A program made the position numbers and the translations under genes. 58,405 bases of DNA from Actinomycetes bacterium (lineage in GTDB: Bacteria; Actinomycetota; Actinomycetes; Propionibacteriales; Propionibacteriaceae): the NCBI GenBank assembly GCA_023460935.1, contig JAEWOI010000010.1:1-58405 (forward strand), in the 5' to 3' direction. Of the stretch, positions 1-7,591 are shown piece by piece. The first letter of the stretch is position 1, and every line of letters begins with the position of its first letter. The notes under the pieces are model-generated. The model had not been told where the DNA came from and made no database searches. It was given only the letters and a program-made list of their open reading frames with translations.

Positions 1-41
1 CGACGAACGTTCGTCGGCTTCTGCACCTTTCGTCGGCGTTT
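1..41. repeat. Family 1 quasi-palindrome, copy 1A (cut by window edge)
   Basis: The centre (AACGTT) lies at 6-11 and only the right arm is complete. That arm matches the right arms of the copies at 1146-1207 and 4002-4067 and ends in GGCGTT. The position where the other copies have a mismatch is T here, so this copy may be a perfect palindrome. It lies just downstream of the DUF559-type gene. Confidence 0.85.
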
Positions 42-91
42 GGGGCGGACGGGTCGGCCGTGATCCGTAGCCAGTGGTCCGGGGTCCGTGA

Positions 92-997
92 TCAGGCGGG
101 ACGGCGCAGCCGCGCCGAATCGACCAGCGCCGACCCGATCCGCACGCGGAGCCGCTCCCGGTCGGACAGGTCCGACCAGGTCCAGCGCACCACTCGCCAG
201 CCGGCGTCCTCGATGGCCTGTTGCCGCCGCTTCTCCGCCAGCACCGCGCGAGCCACCTGTTCCGGCGTGCCGGTGTACTTGACTGCGCCGTCGAACTCAC
301 CGACGACGCCGCTCTCCGGCCAGGCGAAGTCGACCCGTGCGATCAGGACACCGTTGTGATCGAAGATCTCGAGTTGCAGCACCGGCGCGGGCAGGCCGGC
401 CTGGGCGAGCCGGACCCTGCTCAGCGACTCCCCCACGCTCTCCGCACGGCCGTCGGCGAAGGCCAGCGCCCGTCGGGCCACGCCGACGCCCCGCCGGCCT
501 GGGGCGTCGTCCACGAGATCTACCAGGACGCGCGCAACGGCACCCTGGTGCAGTGCCGCGTCGAGGACGGCGACCGCCTGCTCGTGGCTCAACGACCGGG
601 CCAGGTCGAACGCGGTCCGCTCCAGCGTCGTCACCCGGTACCCGTCCAGCTGCACGACTTCGCTGGGCGCCAACGCCGCCAGCCGGACGTGCAGATGGGT
701 GGTTCGGCCGCCGTGCCCGCCCTGCGCCCGCGTGGTGGCGACCCGGGCAAGTAACGGCTCCCAGGCGGGCAGCCCGTGGAGGATGCCTGCCGAAGCATGG
801 CTAAGGACAGCACCGTCGCCCAGCAGTGGCCAGGACCCGGCGATGAGCTGCCGGTGCCGCTCGACCGCATCCGCGGGGGCATCGCGGCTCCAGGCGCCGT
901 GCCGCACCCGGACACGTTCGCCACTCTGCAGGGATCGCGCCAGTTCCCGCTTGGTGAGGCCGCCGTGAAGCAGTTCTCCGGTCCGCCGAATGTCCAT
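92..997 (-). CDS. AbiEi-like wHTH plus DUF559 (PD-(D/E)XK-like) protein 1
   Basis: About 301 residues. The N-terminal 35-40 residues look like the winged-helix start of AbiEi antitoxin-type proteins (TKRELARSL, then a basic patch). The middle carries the AbiEi-like signature LSHASAGILHGLP. The C-terminus is a DUF559/Vsr-like endonuclease domain with RVDFAW, GEFDGAVKY and EKRRQQ, followed by GWRVVRWTW. The D...E-x-D...K spacing fits a PD-(D/E)XK fold. The ATG at 997 is chosen because the conserved domain starts there; the open frame reaches 1138 but the extension runs through repeat DNA. No AbiEii-type toxin partner is adjacent. Family 1 palindromes lie on both sides (1-41 and 1146-1207). A paralogue is at 12134-13021. 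The biochemical role is unknown; nuclease activity is inferred from motif residues only. Confidence 0.8.
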   Translation of the reverse strand: MDIRRTGELLHGGLTKRELARSLQSGERVRVRHGAWSRDAPADAVERHRQLIAGSWPLLGDGAVLSHASAGILHGLPAWEPLLARVATTRAQGGHGGRTTHLHVRLAALAPSEVVQLDGYRVTTLERTAFDLARSLSHEQAVAVLDAALHQGAVARVLVDLVDDAPGRRGVGVARRALAFADGRAESVGESLSRVRLAQAGLPAPVLQLEIFDHNGVLIARVDFAWPESGVVGEFDGAVKYTGTPEQVARAVLAEKRRQQAIEDAGWRVVRWTWSDLSDRERLRVRIGSALVDSARLRRPA

Positions 998-1050
998 CTC
1001 CCAATCGCAGCCCCACCGGGGCCTCGCCGCCAGTGCGGCAACGACATTGC

Positions 1051-1078
1051 CAACACCCTGACAACACACCGACAACAC
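1051..1078. promoter_or_regulatory. Three CAACAC direct repeats at an 11-nt period
   Basis: CAACAC starts at 1051, 1062 and 1073, one helical turn apart (GTGTTG on the minus strand), about 54-81 nt upstream of the DUF559-type ATG. This is a candidate operator, perhaps for autoregulation by the winged-helix domain. The function is inference. Confidence 0.4.
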
Positions 1079-1145
1079 CCCGTACCCGCGCCGGCTCGCG
1101 TCCGGCCGCCTGCCCACCGTCCGAGCAGGCCGCCCCAACCCGCCG

Positions 1146-1207
1146 AAGCCGACGAAAGGTGCAGAAGCCGACGAACGTTCGTCGGCTTCTGCGCCCTTCG
1201 TCGGCGT
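1146..1207. repeat. Family 1 quasi-palindrome, copy 1B
   Basis: Centre at 1176/1177. The inner arms pair perfectly for 16 nt each side; outward there are G:T wobbles and two mismatches. GCCGACGAA occurs twice per arm at a 19-nt period. It separates the DUF559-type gene from the 3' end of the metallophosphoesterase gene. Confidence 0.9.
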
Positions 1208-1274
1208 TCGGGACGGGCGCCGGGTGGTGGGCGCGCCCGCTCCAGGTGAGAGCGGACGGGTCGGTGCCGCCCGC

Positions 1275-2144
1275 CTAGTCTGCGATCCGCACGCCCGCGC
1301 GGGCCAGTTCCGCGGCGGACTCGGCCGCGGTCCGGGGCCGGGTGGCCTGTGGGTACCGGCCGAGTGGCGCCACGGTGGAGGTGACGGTGTGGTCGTAGAC
1401 GCTGATCAGTTGCCACCCCTGGGCGCCGTCCTGGCCGCGGATCCCGCGTCCGGTGGAGAGGTCCTGGGTGTAGGCGAGCGAGGTGGCGGCGTGCACCGGC
1501 ACCCCGGCGAAGGTGCCGAAGGCGGCCTGGTGGAAGTGCCCGGCGAGGATCGCCCGAACGTCGCTGCCGGTGACCACGGCCGCCAGCTCCCGCTGACCCA
1601 CCAGCTCCCAGCTGGCGGCGAGGTCCTGCACCACCGGCAGCGGCGCGTGATGCAGGCCCAGCACCGTCCCCTCCGGGGCGGGCTCGGCCAGCTGTTCCGC
1701 GAGCCAGGCCAGCGACCCGGCCGCCACCTCGCCGTGGTCGGCTCCCGGGACGGTGCTGTCGAGCCACAGCAGCCGCAGCCCACCGAGCCAGTGCACCTGG
1801 TTCAGCGGCTCGTCCGACGCGGGCCCGTCCAGCAGCCCGGAGCGGAAGGCCGCGCGGACGTCGTGGTTGCCGTTGCCCCAGACCACCTTCGCCCCGATGC
1901 GGTCGGCCGCGGGCTGAACCAGCCGGCGCAGCTCCGCATACGACTCCGGCGTGCCGTCGTCGGACAGGTCGCCGGTGCACACGATGGCTTCCGGGCCGTG
2001 GGCGGCCAGCGCGGCGAGCGCCTCGGCCAGCGCCGGACGCGGATCGACCACCCCCCGCACCAGGGGGTCGTCCGGCCGCCGCAGGTGGGTGTCGCTTAGC
2101 TGGGCCAGCACGTGCCGTGGCCGGGGGTGTTCCGCGGTTCTCAC
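1275..2144 (-). CDS. Calcineurin-like metallophosphoesterase (CpdA/Icc type)
   Basis: 289 residues with the full dimetal phosphoesterase motif set in order: SDTHL near residue 17, GDLSDDG near 58, GNGNHD near 90, LHHAP near 164 and GHFH near 202. This matches the cAMP phosphodiesterase/GpdQ branch (PF00149), which hydrolyses phosphodiesters with two metal ions. The substrate cannot be told from sequence. The start is GTG, preceded by a TAGCTT hexamer with a 6-nt gap, so the transcript is probably leaderless. It is divergent from the copper chaperone gene. Palindrome 1B follows its 3' end and could act as terminator. Confidence 0.88.
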   Translation of the reverse strand: MRTAEHPRPRHVLAQLSDTHLRRPDDPLVRGVVDPRPALAEALAALAAHGPEAIVCTGDLSDDGTPESYAELRRLVQPAADRIGAKVVWGNGNHDVRAAFRSGLLDGPASDEPLNQVHWLGGLRLLWLDSTVPGADHGEVAAGSLAWLAEQLAEPAPEGTVLGLHHAPLPVVQDLAASWELVGQRELAAVVTGSDVRAILAGHFHQAAFGTFAGVPVHAATSLAYTQDLSTGRGIRGQDGAQGWQLISVYDHTVTSTVAPLGRYPQATRPRTAAESAAELARAGVRIAD

Positions 2145-2150
2145 CAGCGC

Positions 2151-2156
2151 AAGCTA
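2151..2156 (-). promoter_or_regulatory. Candidate -10 (TAGCTT) of leaderless metallophosphoesterase
   Basis: TAGCTT on the minus strand ends 6 nt before the GTG at 2144. It fits the TANNNT-N6-start pattern seen at many genes in this window. Confidence 0.5.
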
Positions 2157-2223
2157 ACCCACCTCGGTCGCCGCGACCAGCGCTATGGTCGACTCGGAGC
2201 CGCCACCACGACCGAGGAGGAAC

Positions 2224-2733
2224 ATGCGCAGGCTGAACGGTGTGCTGGCGGCACTGCTGCTCCTGGGCATCTCGGCGTGCGCCGGCGTCCCGGCCGAACC
2301 GGCCGAACCCCCGCGGCCCGTGGTCGAGGGCGCGTGGGTGCGCACGACGGTCGGGGCGAAGGACCCGTCCATGACCGCGGCGTTCCTCACCGTGGTGAAC
2401 CCCGGGGAGACCGACCTCCGGCTCACCTCCGCCGAGGCCACGGTGGCCCACATGGTGCAGCTGCACGAGATGGTCGAGGTCGACGGGAAGCTCGCCATGC
2501 AGGAGGCGAAGGACGGCATCAGCGTGCCGGCCGGCGGCCACACCCACCTGACCCCCGGCGGGTATCACGTGATGCTGATGGGCCTGACCGGGCAACTCGC
2601 CGTCGGGGACGAGGTGCAGCTGACCCTGAACTTCGCCGACGGCAGCCAGGTGCCGGTGACGGCCCCGGTGAAGGAGTTCGTCGAGGAGGAGGACCACTAC
2701 CACTCGCCCGAGCCGTCCACCACTTCGGAATGA
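2224..2733 (+). CDS. PCu(A)C-family periplasmic copper chaperone lipoprotein
   Basis: 169 residues. The signal peptide has a lipobox (GISAC) near residue 18, so the mature protein should be tethered outside the membrane. The PF04314 copper motif is present as HM, HEM, a later M and a final HVMLM, which together supply His/Met Cu(I) ligands. The C-terminal tail is acidic and His-containing (EEEDHYH). A GAGGAGG Shine-Dalgarno at 2214-2220 fixes the start 13 codons inside the open frame. Its ATGA stop overlaps the start of the DyP peroxidase gene, so the two are translationally coupled. The likely role is delivery or buffering of exported copper, possibly for a cuproenzyme matured together with the peroxidase. 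Confidence 0.88.
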   Translation: MRRLNGVLAALLLLGISACAGVPAEPAEPPRPVVEGAWVRTTVGAKDPSMTAAFLTVVNPGETDLRLTSAEATVAHMVQLHEMVEVDGKLAMQEAKDGISVPAGGHTHLTPGGYHVMLMGLTGQLAVGDEVQLTLNFADGSQVPVTAPVKEFVEEEDHYHSPEPSTTSE

Positions 2734-3986
2734 GCGACCCCGAACGGCCCGGTCCCGGCGGGTCAAACGAGCCGGTCGCGGGCCTCGCCCGGCGCCACCT
2801 CCTCGGCTATGCGGGAGCCGCGGGCGCCGGTGCCATCGGCGGGGGTCTGGCCGGCGCGGGGATCGCCCGGGCGCTGCCCGGCGGTGGCCCGCAGCGGCCC
2901 GGCGAGCAGGTGGCCGGGCAGGCGTACTCGCCGCACGGTCCCCACCAGGCCGGCATCGTCACCCCAACCCCGGGGTCCACGCAGTTGCTCGCCTTCAACC
3001 TGCTGGAGCCGGACCCCGCGCCGCTGGCCAAGCTGCTCAAGCTGTGGAGCGGGGACATCGAAGCTCTGCTGGCAGGGCGGCCGGTGCCCGGCGACCCCAC
3101 CCCGGAACTGGCGCAGGCCGGCCGTTCGCTGACGGTGACCGTCGGTCTGGGGCCGCGGGTCTTCACCCTGCCGGGCCTTGCCCGCAGGCGGCCCGACGGC
3201 TTCGTGGACATCCCGCCGATGCGCCACGACCGGTTGCAGGAACGGTGGAACGGTGGCGACCTCCTGGTGATCGTTGCTGCTGACGATGCCACCACGGTCG
3301 AGTACGCCGCCCGCCGGCTGGCGCGCGACGCCGCCACCTTCACCACACCGGCGTGGGTGCAGTCCGGCTCCTGGCGCGGCAGTGGCCCAACGGGTGCGCC
3401 GGTCACCGGACGCAACCTGTTCGGGCAGCTGGACGGGTCGGGCAATCCTGGCGGCGACGAGCTCGACGCCGCGGTCTGGGCACGTGACCAGCTGCCGTGG
3501 TTCGCCGGTGGCACCTGCCTCGTGGTGCGCCGCATCGAGATGGACCTCGACTTCTGGGACCGAACCACGCGGGAGCGGCAGGAGAAGGTGATCGGGCGAA
3601 GGCTGGACACCGGCGCGCCGCTCACGGGCGCCCTCGAGACCGACGCGCTCGACCTGTCCGCCCGCGACGCGGCCGGCAACCCGGTGATCCCGGCCGACGC
3701 CCACTCCCGGCGCTCCCACCCGGACGAGAACTCCGGGCGCCGGTTCCTTCGCCGCGGCCTGAACTACACCCACACCGAGGTGGTCGACGGCCGCCCGGTG
3801 ACCACTTCCGGGCTGGTCTTCCTCGCCTTCGCCGCCAACCTCGCCCACCAGTTCGTGCCCGTGCAGAGCCGGCTGGACGAGTCCGACGCCCTCAACGACT
3901 GGACCCGCGCGATCGGGTCAGCGGTCTTCGCCGTTCCCGGCGGGTTCGCCAAGGGCGACTGGATCGCCCGCGGCCTGTTCGAGTAG
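2730..3986 (+). CDS. DyP-type haem peroxidase, Tat-exported
   Basis: 418 residues. The N-terminus carries a twin-arginine signal (ARRHLLGYAGAA near residues 16-27) followed by an Ala/Gly-rich hydrophobic stretch. The DyP hallmark is the distal-Asp loop, here NLFGQLDGSGNP near residue 230 (the GXXDG motif). The region RRSHPDENSGRRF near 330 carries the conserved His expected to ligate haem. Family members oxidise dyes and phenolics with hydrogen peroxide. The start overlaps the copper chaperone stop. Pairing of a Tat-dependent DyP with extracytoplasmic copper proteins recalls the Streptomyces DtpA/Sco/ECuC locus, so a role in cuproenzyme maturation is plausible but inferred. Confidence 0.9.
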   Translation: MSDPERPGPGGSNEPVAGLARRHLLGYAGAAGAGAIGGGLAGAGIARALPGGGPQRPGEQVAGQAYSPHGPHQAGIVTPTPGSTQLLAFNLLEPDPAPLAKLLKLWSGDIEALLAGRPVPGDPTPELAQAGRSLTVTVGLGPRVFTLPGLARRRPDGFVDIPPMRHDRLQERWNGGDLLVIVAADDATTVEYAARRLARDAATFTTPAWVQSGSWRGSGPTGAPVTGRNLFGQLDGSGNPGGDELDAAVWARDQLPWFAGGTCLVVRRIEMDLDFWDRTTRERQEKVIGRRLDTGAPLTGALETDALDLSARDAAGNPVIPADAHSRRSHPDENSGRRFLRRGLNYTHTEVVDGRPVTTSGLVFLAFAANLAHQFVPVQSRLDESDALNDWTRAIGSAVFAVPGGFAKGDWIARGLFE

Positions 3987-4001
3987 CCGCCCGCCCCCCA
4001 C

Positions 4002-4067
4002 GAACGCCGACGAAAGGTGCAGAAGCCGACGAACGTTCGTCGGCTTCTGCACCCTTCGTCGGCGTTC
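4002..4067. repeat. Family 1 quasi-palindrome, solo copy 1C
   Basis: A 66-nt palindrome centred at 4034/4035 with one mismatch (4015/4054). GCCGACGAA occurs at 4006-4014 and 4025-4033 and in inverted form in the right arm. It sits between convergent genes with no nuclease gene next to it, so here it could also serve as a bidirectional terminator. Confidence 0.92.
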
Positions 4068-4080
4068 AGGGCGGAGAGGG

Positions 4081-4605
4081 TCAGGGCGTCCCGGCAGGTC
4101 GGGGGTGCCGGGCGGTGAACAGCCTGGCCTCGACGAGGGCTGACCAACCGCCGTAGAACTCCAGCCCCACCAGGGTGGCCGGCGGGAAGTTGTACCGGAT
4201 CAGGGAAAGCGCCTCGGGGCTGGAGTGCTGCCGGTCGGCGAGGTTCACGGCCAGGGCCGCGATGCCGGGCGCGTGTCCCACCAGGAGCACCGTCCGGACC
4301 TGGTCTTCCACGCCTGCCAACTCAGCGAGCAGCTGCCTCGAGCCGGCGTTGTAGAGCCGGTCGAGGTAGCGGACGGGTGCAGGCAACTGCAACAACTCGG
4401 CGGTCTGGCGGGTGCGCGCAGCCGAGGAGCAGAGCACCAGTTCGACCCGCTGGCCGGCCAGCACCTCCGCGACAGCTCGTGCCTGCGCCCGCCCGCCGCG
4501 GGTCAACTCCCTGCTGGTGTCGCGCCAGTCGATGCCGGTGGCGGCCGCCTCGGCGTGCCGCAGCAGGTACAGCCGATGAGCCTTGGGTTCGCCTCGAACC
4601 GGCAT
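4081..4605 (-). CDS. SixA-like histidine phosphatase
   Basis: 174 residues of the histidine phosphatase superfamily. The catalytic RHG-type motif is LLRHAEA near residue 14, an Arg lies in SSAARTRQTAEL near 60, and the second His is in LLVGHAPG near 111. Length and lack of other domains fit SixA-type phosphohistidine or small-substrate phosphatases. It lies 14 nt downstream of ppa on the same strand and is probably cotranscribed with it. The substrate is unknown. Palindrome 1C immediately follows the stop. Confidence 0.85.
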   Translation of the reverse strand: MPVRGEPKAHRLYLLRHAEAAATGIDWRDTSRELTRGGRAQARAVAEVLAGQRVELVLCSSAARTRQTAELLQLPAPVRYLDRLYNAGSRQLLAELAGVEDQVRTVLLVGHAPGIAALAVNLADRQHSSPEALSLIRYNFPPATLVGLEFYGGWSALVEARLFTARHPRPAGTP

Positions 4606-4619
4606 CTAGCGAGTCGGGA

Positions 4620-5177
4620 TCACTCGCGGGTGAACTCGTTCTCGTAGGAGGTGCCGCGGGCACGCTTCCAGCTGGCGCGGATCTCCATCTCGGCCTCGGC
4701 GTGGCCCACCCACACCGCGCCCTCCACCGACTTCCCCGGCTCCAGGTCCTTGTAGACGCTGAAGAAGTGCTCGATCTCGAGGAGGGTGAGGTTCGGCAGG
4801 TCGGTGAGCTCCTTGAGGTTCTGCTGCCGCTGGTCCGCCACCGGGATGCACAGCACCTTGTCGTCGCCGCCCATCTCGTCCGTCATCCGGAACATCCCGA
4901 TCGCCCGGCACTCGATCAGCGCCCCCGGGAACGTGGCCTCCGGCACCAGCACCATCGCGTCCAGCGGGTCGCCGTCCTGGCCGAGGGTGCCCTCGATGAA
5001 GCCGTAGTCGTTCGGGTACTGCGTGGAGGTGAACAACGTCCGGTCCAGCCGGATGCGCCCGGTGTGGTGGTCCATCTCGTACTTGTTCTTGGTGCCCTTG
5101 GGGATCTCGACGGTGACGTCGAAGTGCAGGCTGGGCTGGATCTTGGGGCGGGCGAACGACGGGCGATCGACGGTCAT
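4620..5177 (-). CDS. ppa: Inorganic pyrophosphatase
   Basis: 185 residues, family I soluble pyrophosphatase, which hydrolyses PPi to two Pi and drives biosynthetic reactions. The signature DGDPLDAMV (near residue 70) carries the metal-binding aspartates; EIPKGTKNKYE near 24 and YPNDYGFIEGT near 54 are also typical. The first 15-20 residues may be an extension. A Shine-Dalgarno-like AGAGAGG precedes the ATG. It is divergent from dacB with only 30 nt between start codons, so the two promoters must overlap. The ppa-dacB-DUF2342-tilS-hpt order is conserved in actinomycetes. Confidence 0.96.
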   Translation of the reverse strand: MTVDRPSFARPKIQPSLHFDVTVEIPKGTKNKYEMDHHTGRIRLDRTLFTSTQYPNDYGFIEGTLGQDGDPLDAMVLVPEATFPGALIECRAIGMFRMTDEMGGDDKVLCIPVADQRQQNLKELTDLPNLTLLEIEHFFSVYKDLEPGKSVEGAVWVGHAEAEMEIRASWKRARGTSYENEFTRE

Positions 5178-5207
5178 CGGCAGCCTCTCTGTAAGAATGA
5201 GTACTCG

Positions 5208-6578
5208 ATGTGTGAGCCGAGCCTATCCCTCCGGGAGCCCAGAGCAGCAGTACGGGTCACCGCCCGGGTAGCCGGCACGGTGGCGGCGCTGCTGCTCAGC
5301 GCGTGCAGCCCGCCCGGACTGGCCCCGACCGCACCAGCATCCTTCGCCGGCGGGCAGGGCACTGCCGGGCCGGTGGCCACCGCCACTTCCCCGACGCCGA
5401 CCCCGACGGTCGCGCCGCTGCCCGACCCGAAGGTGCTGGCGGCAAGGCTGAACAAGGTGTCCAGGGCCGGCATCGGTCGCTCCGGAACGGTCGTGCTGGC
5501 CGCGGACGGCACAGTGCTCAACCGCCGCGGTGACCGGCCGTTCGCCCCCGCCTCGACCATGAAGCTGCTCACCGCACTGACAGCGGTCGACATCCTGGGC
5601 GCCGACCACCGCTTCACGACCCGCGTGGTAGCCACCGGAAAGGGCCGGGTGGTACTCGTCGGCGGGGGCGATCCGCTGCTCACCGACAAGCGCTCGAAGG
5701 CAGCGAGCAGGCCGGCGTCCCTGCAGGTCCTGGCCGCCCGTACGGCTGCGGCGCTGTCCGCGTCCGGCGTGGAGAAGGTGAGCCTCGGCTACGCCGCCGA
5801 CCTGTTCACCGGACCGGATTTCAGCCCCGCCTGGAAGCCGAGGTGGCGCTCCTACCTGGCCCGGGTCAGCCCGCTGGTGGTGGACGGCGGGGTGTACAAC
5901 CAGTGGCAGTCCCACCAGAACCCGGCCCGGACGGCCGCGGAAGCCTTCGCCAAGCGGCTGCGGGCCGCGGGCATCAAGGTCACCGCAGTGCGCCCGGCAG
6001 GATCCCCGACCACTGGCACCGAGCTGGCCGCCGTGGAGTCCGCACCGCTGGCCGCCGTCGTCGCCCGCACCCTCAAGCTCAGCGACAACCTCGCCGCCGA
6101 GGTCCTCGCCCGGCACGCAGCCCTCGCCGCCGGGCGCAAGGCCAGCTTCACCGGCGCCAGCGCCACCATCAAGGCCTGGCTGGTGGACCACGGGCTGTGG
6201 GCCGACGGGATGCGGATCATCGACGGCAGCGGCCTGGCCGGCAGCGGGCGGATCACGCCCGGGGTGCTGGCCGGGGCCGTGCACCTCGCCCTCGGGAGCG
6301 AGCGGTTGCTCCCGGTTGCCGACGGGCTGCCGGTCGCGGGCCGGAGCGGCACGCTGAAGGATCGCTTCGACGACAAGTCGGAGCGGGTGGCCCGGGGCAA
6401 CGTGCACGCCAAGACCGGCACGCTGGCCGGCATCTCCTCCCTCGCCGGCTACCTCACCACGGCGGACGGCGCCCGGCTGGTGTTCGCAGCGATGGCCAAC
6501 GACGCCAGCGGCCAGACCACCGCCTACAACTGGCTGGACCGGTCCGTCGCCACCCTGGTTCGCTGCGGCTGCCGCTGA
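5208..6578 (+). CDS. dacB: D-alanyl-D-alanine carboxypeptidase/endopeptidase (PBP4, S13)
   Basis: 456 residues. It trims or cleaves peptidoglycan peptides outside the membrane. The three penicillin-binding motifs are visible: STMK (near residue 120), SDN (near 293) and KTG (AKTGTL near 403). The N-terminus has a short hydrophobic segment ending in LLLSAC, a possible lipobox. The ATG at 5208 is chosen because sequence upstream in the same frame lies antisense to ppa and is not homologous to the family. It is followed after 35 nt by the DUF2342 gene. Confidence 0.92.
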   Translation: MCEPSLSLREPRAAVRVTARVAGTVAALLLSACSPPGLAPTAPASFAGGQGTAGPVATATSPTPTPTVAPLPDPKVLAARLNKVSRAGIGRSGTVVLAADGTVLNRRGDRPFAPASTMKLLTALTAVDILGADHRFTTRVVATGKGRVVLVGGGDPLLTDKRSKAASRPASLQVLAARTAAALSASGVEKVSLGYAADLFTGPDFSPAWKPRWRSYLARVSPLVVDGGVYNQWQSHQNPARTAAEAFAKRLRAAGIKVTAVRPAGSPTTGTELAAVESAPLAAVVARTLKLSDNLAAEVLARHAALAAGRKASFTGASATIKAWLVDHGLWADGMRIIDGSGLAGSGRITPGVLAGAVHLALGSERLLPVADGLPVAGRSGTLKDRFDDKSERVARGNVHAKTGTLAGISSLAGYLTTADGARLVFAAMANDASGQTTAYNWLDRSVATLVRCGCR

Positions 6579-6600
6579 CCGCCCCGCGCGCGCCGACGCC

Positions 6601-6606
6601 TAGGGT
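6601..6606 (+). promoter_or_regulatory. Candidate -10 (TAGGGT) of leaderless DUF2342 gene
   Basis: TAGGGT ends 7 nt before the ATG at 6614 and there is no Shine-Dalgarno. This suggests an internal promoter inside the dacB-tilS cluster. Confidence 0.45.
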
Positions 6607-6613
6607 TGAGGGC

Positions 6614-7591
6614 ATGCAGCAGCTGCCCGCCGTCGACTGGTCCTTCGCCGCGCGTACCGCGAGGGGCCTGATCCACCCCGGCCCCGAACTCACGCCAACC
6701 GAGATCACCGGCGTGGTGGCCGAACTGCGCGCCGCCGCGGCCAGGGCCACCGGCCACATCGCCGAGGTGACCGAGTTGGCCAGCCCGGCCCCGTCGCAGG
6801 TGCTGGTGGTGGCCCGGGCCGGCTGGGTGAACGCGATCTCGGGCTCTGCGGCAGCCCTGCTCGCAGGGGCCGGAGCGGCAGCCGAGCCCAGGGACACCGT
6901 GTTTGCCAGGCTGCAGGCGAAGGCGCTCGGCGGCCAGGCAGGGGCGGTGTTCGCGGTGATCGCGAACCGGATCCTCGGCCAGTTCGATCCGTTCGTCGAT
7001 CCCGCCCGGCTGCTGCTGGTCGCCCCCAACGTCGTGGCGGTGGAACGGGCGCTCGGCGTGCTGCCGTCGGACTTCAGGCTGTGGGTCTGCCTGCACGAGG
7101 AGACCCACCGCTTCCAGTTCGGACGGGCCCCATGGCTGCGGGGCCACGTCCTCGGGCTGGTTGCCGAGCTGCTGGACGGCGACGAGCTGGGGTTCGGCTG
7201 GCCGAGCAGCGGCCGTCCGGGCGGGGTGCGTGACCTGATCGGCTCGCCGGAGCAGCAGCAGGCGTTCGACCAGATCACCGCTGTGATGTCGCTGATGGAA
7301 GGCCACGCCGACGTGATGATGGACCGGGTGGGCACCACTGTGGTGCCGACCTACCGGGCCATCCGCGACGCCTTCGAGGCGCGCCGGGACCAGCGTGGCT
7401 GGGGCGCCTGGGTGCGCCGGCTGCTCGGCTTCGACCTGAAGCGGGCGCAGTACCGCGACGGTGCCGCGTTCTGCCGGACCGTGATCCAGACCGCGGGCGT
7501 GGCCACCCTGAACCGGGCGTTCGACGCGCCCGGCCTGCTGCCCACCTTCGCGGAACTGCACGACCCGCAGCAGTGGCTGCACCGGCTCTGA
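6614..7591 (+). CDS. Zinc-dependent metalloprotease-like protein (DUF2342, zincin-like)
   Basis: 325 residues. The zinc motif HEETH (LHEETHRFQF near residue 160) and a downstream Glu/His motif MEGHAD near 230 mark the zincin-like DUF2342 family found in actinomycetes, sometimes labelled coenzyme F420 biosynthesis-associated. The substrate is unknown. The start is set by family alignment and a leaderless-type promoter. The stop codon overlaps the tilS ATG (TGATG), so tilS is translationally coupled. Confidence 0.88.
   Translation: MQQLPAVDWSFAARTARGLIHPGPELTPTEITGVVAELRAAAARATGHIAEVTELASPAPSQVLVVARAGWVNAISGSAAALLAGAGAAAEPRDTVFARLQAKALGGQAGAVFAVIANRILGQFDPFVDPARLLLVAPNVVAVERALGVLPSDFRLWVCLHEETHRFQFGRAPWLRGHVLGLVAELLDGDELGFGWPSSGRPGGVRDLIGSPEQQQAFDQITAVMSLMEGHADVMMDRVGTTVVPTYRAIRDAFEARRDQRGWGAWVRRLLGFDLKRAQYRDGAAFCRTVIQTAGVATLNRAFDAPGLLPTFAELHDPQQWLHRL

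Noticed and set aside
998..1138. Upstream extension of DUF559-type protein 1 to 1138
   Set aside because: The extra residues run through the CAACAC array and up to palindrome 1B, and the paralogue aligns only from the ATG at 997.
631..2766. 711-residue minus-strand open frame
   Set aside because: It overlaps the metallophosphoesterase and DUF559-type genes in another frame and has the Arg/Pro/Gly-rich composition of a high-GC shadow frame.
4377..5207. Long upstream extension of the dacB frame
   Set aside because: It is antisense to sixA and ppa and lacks similarity to PBP4; the signal peptide begins after the ATG at 5208.
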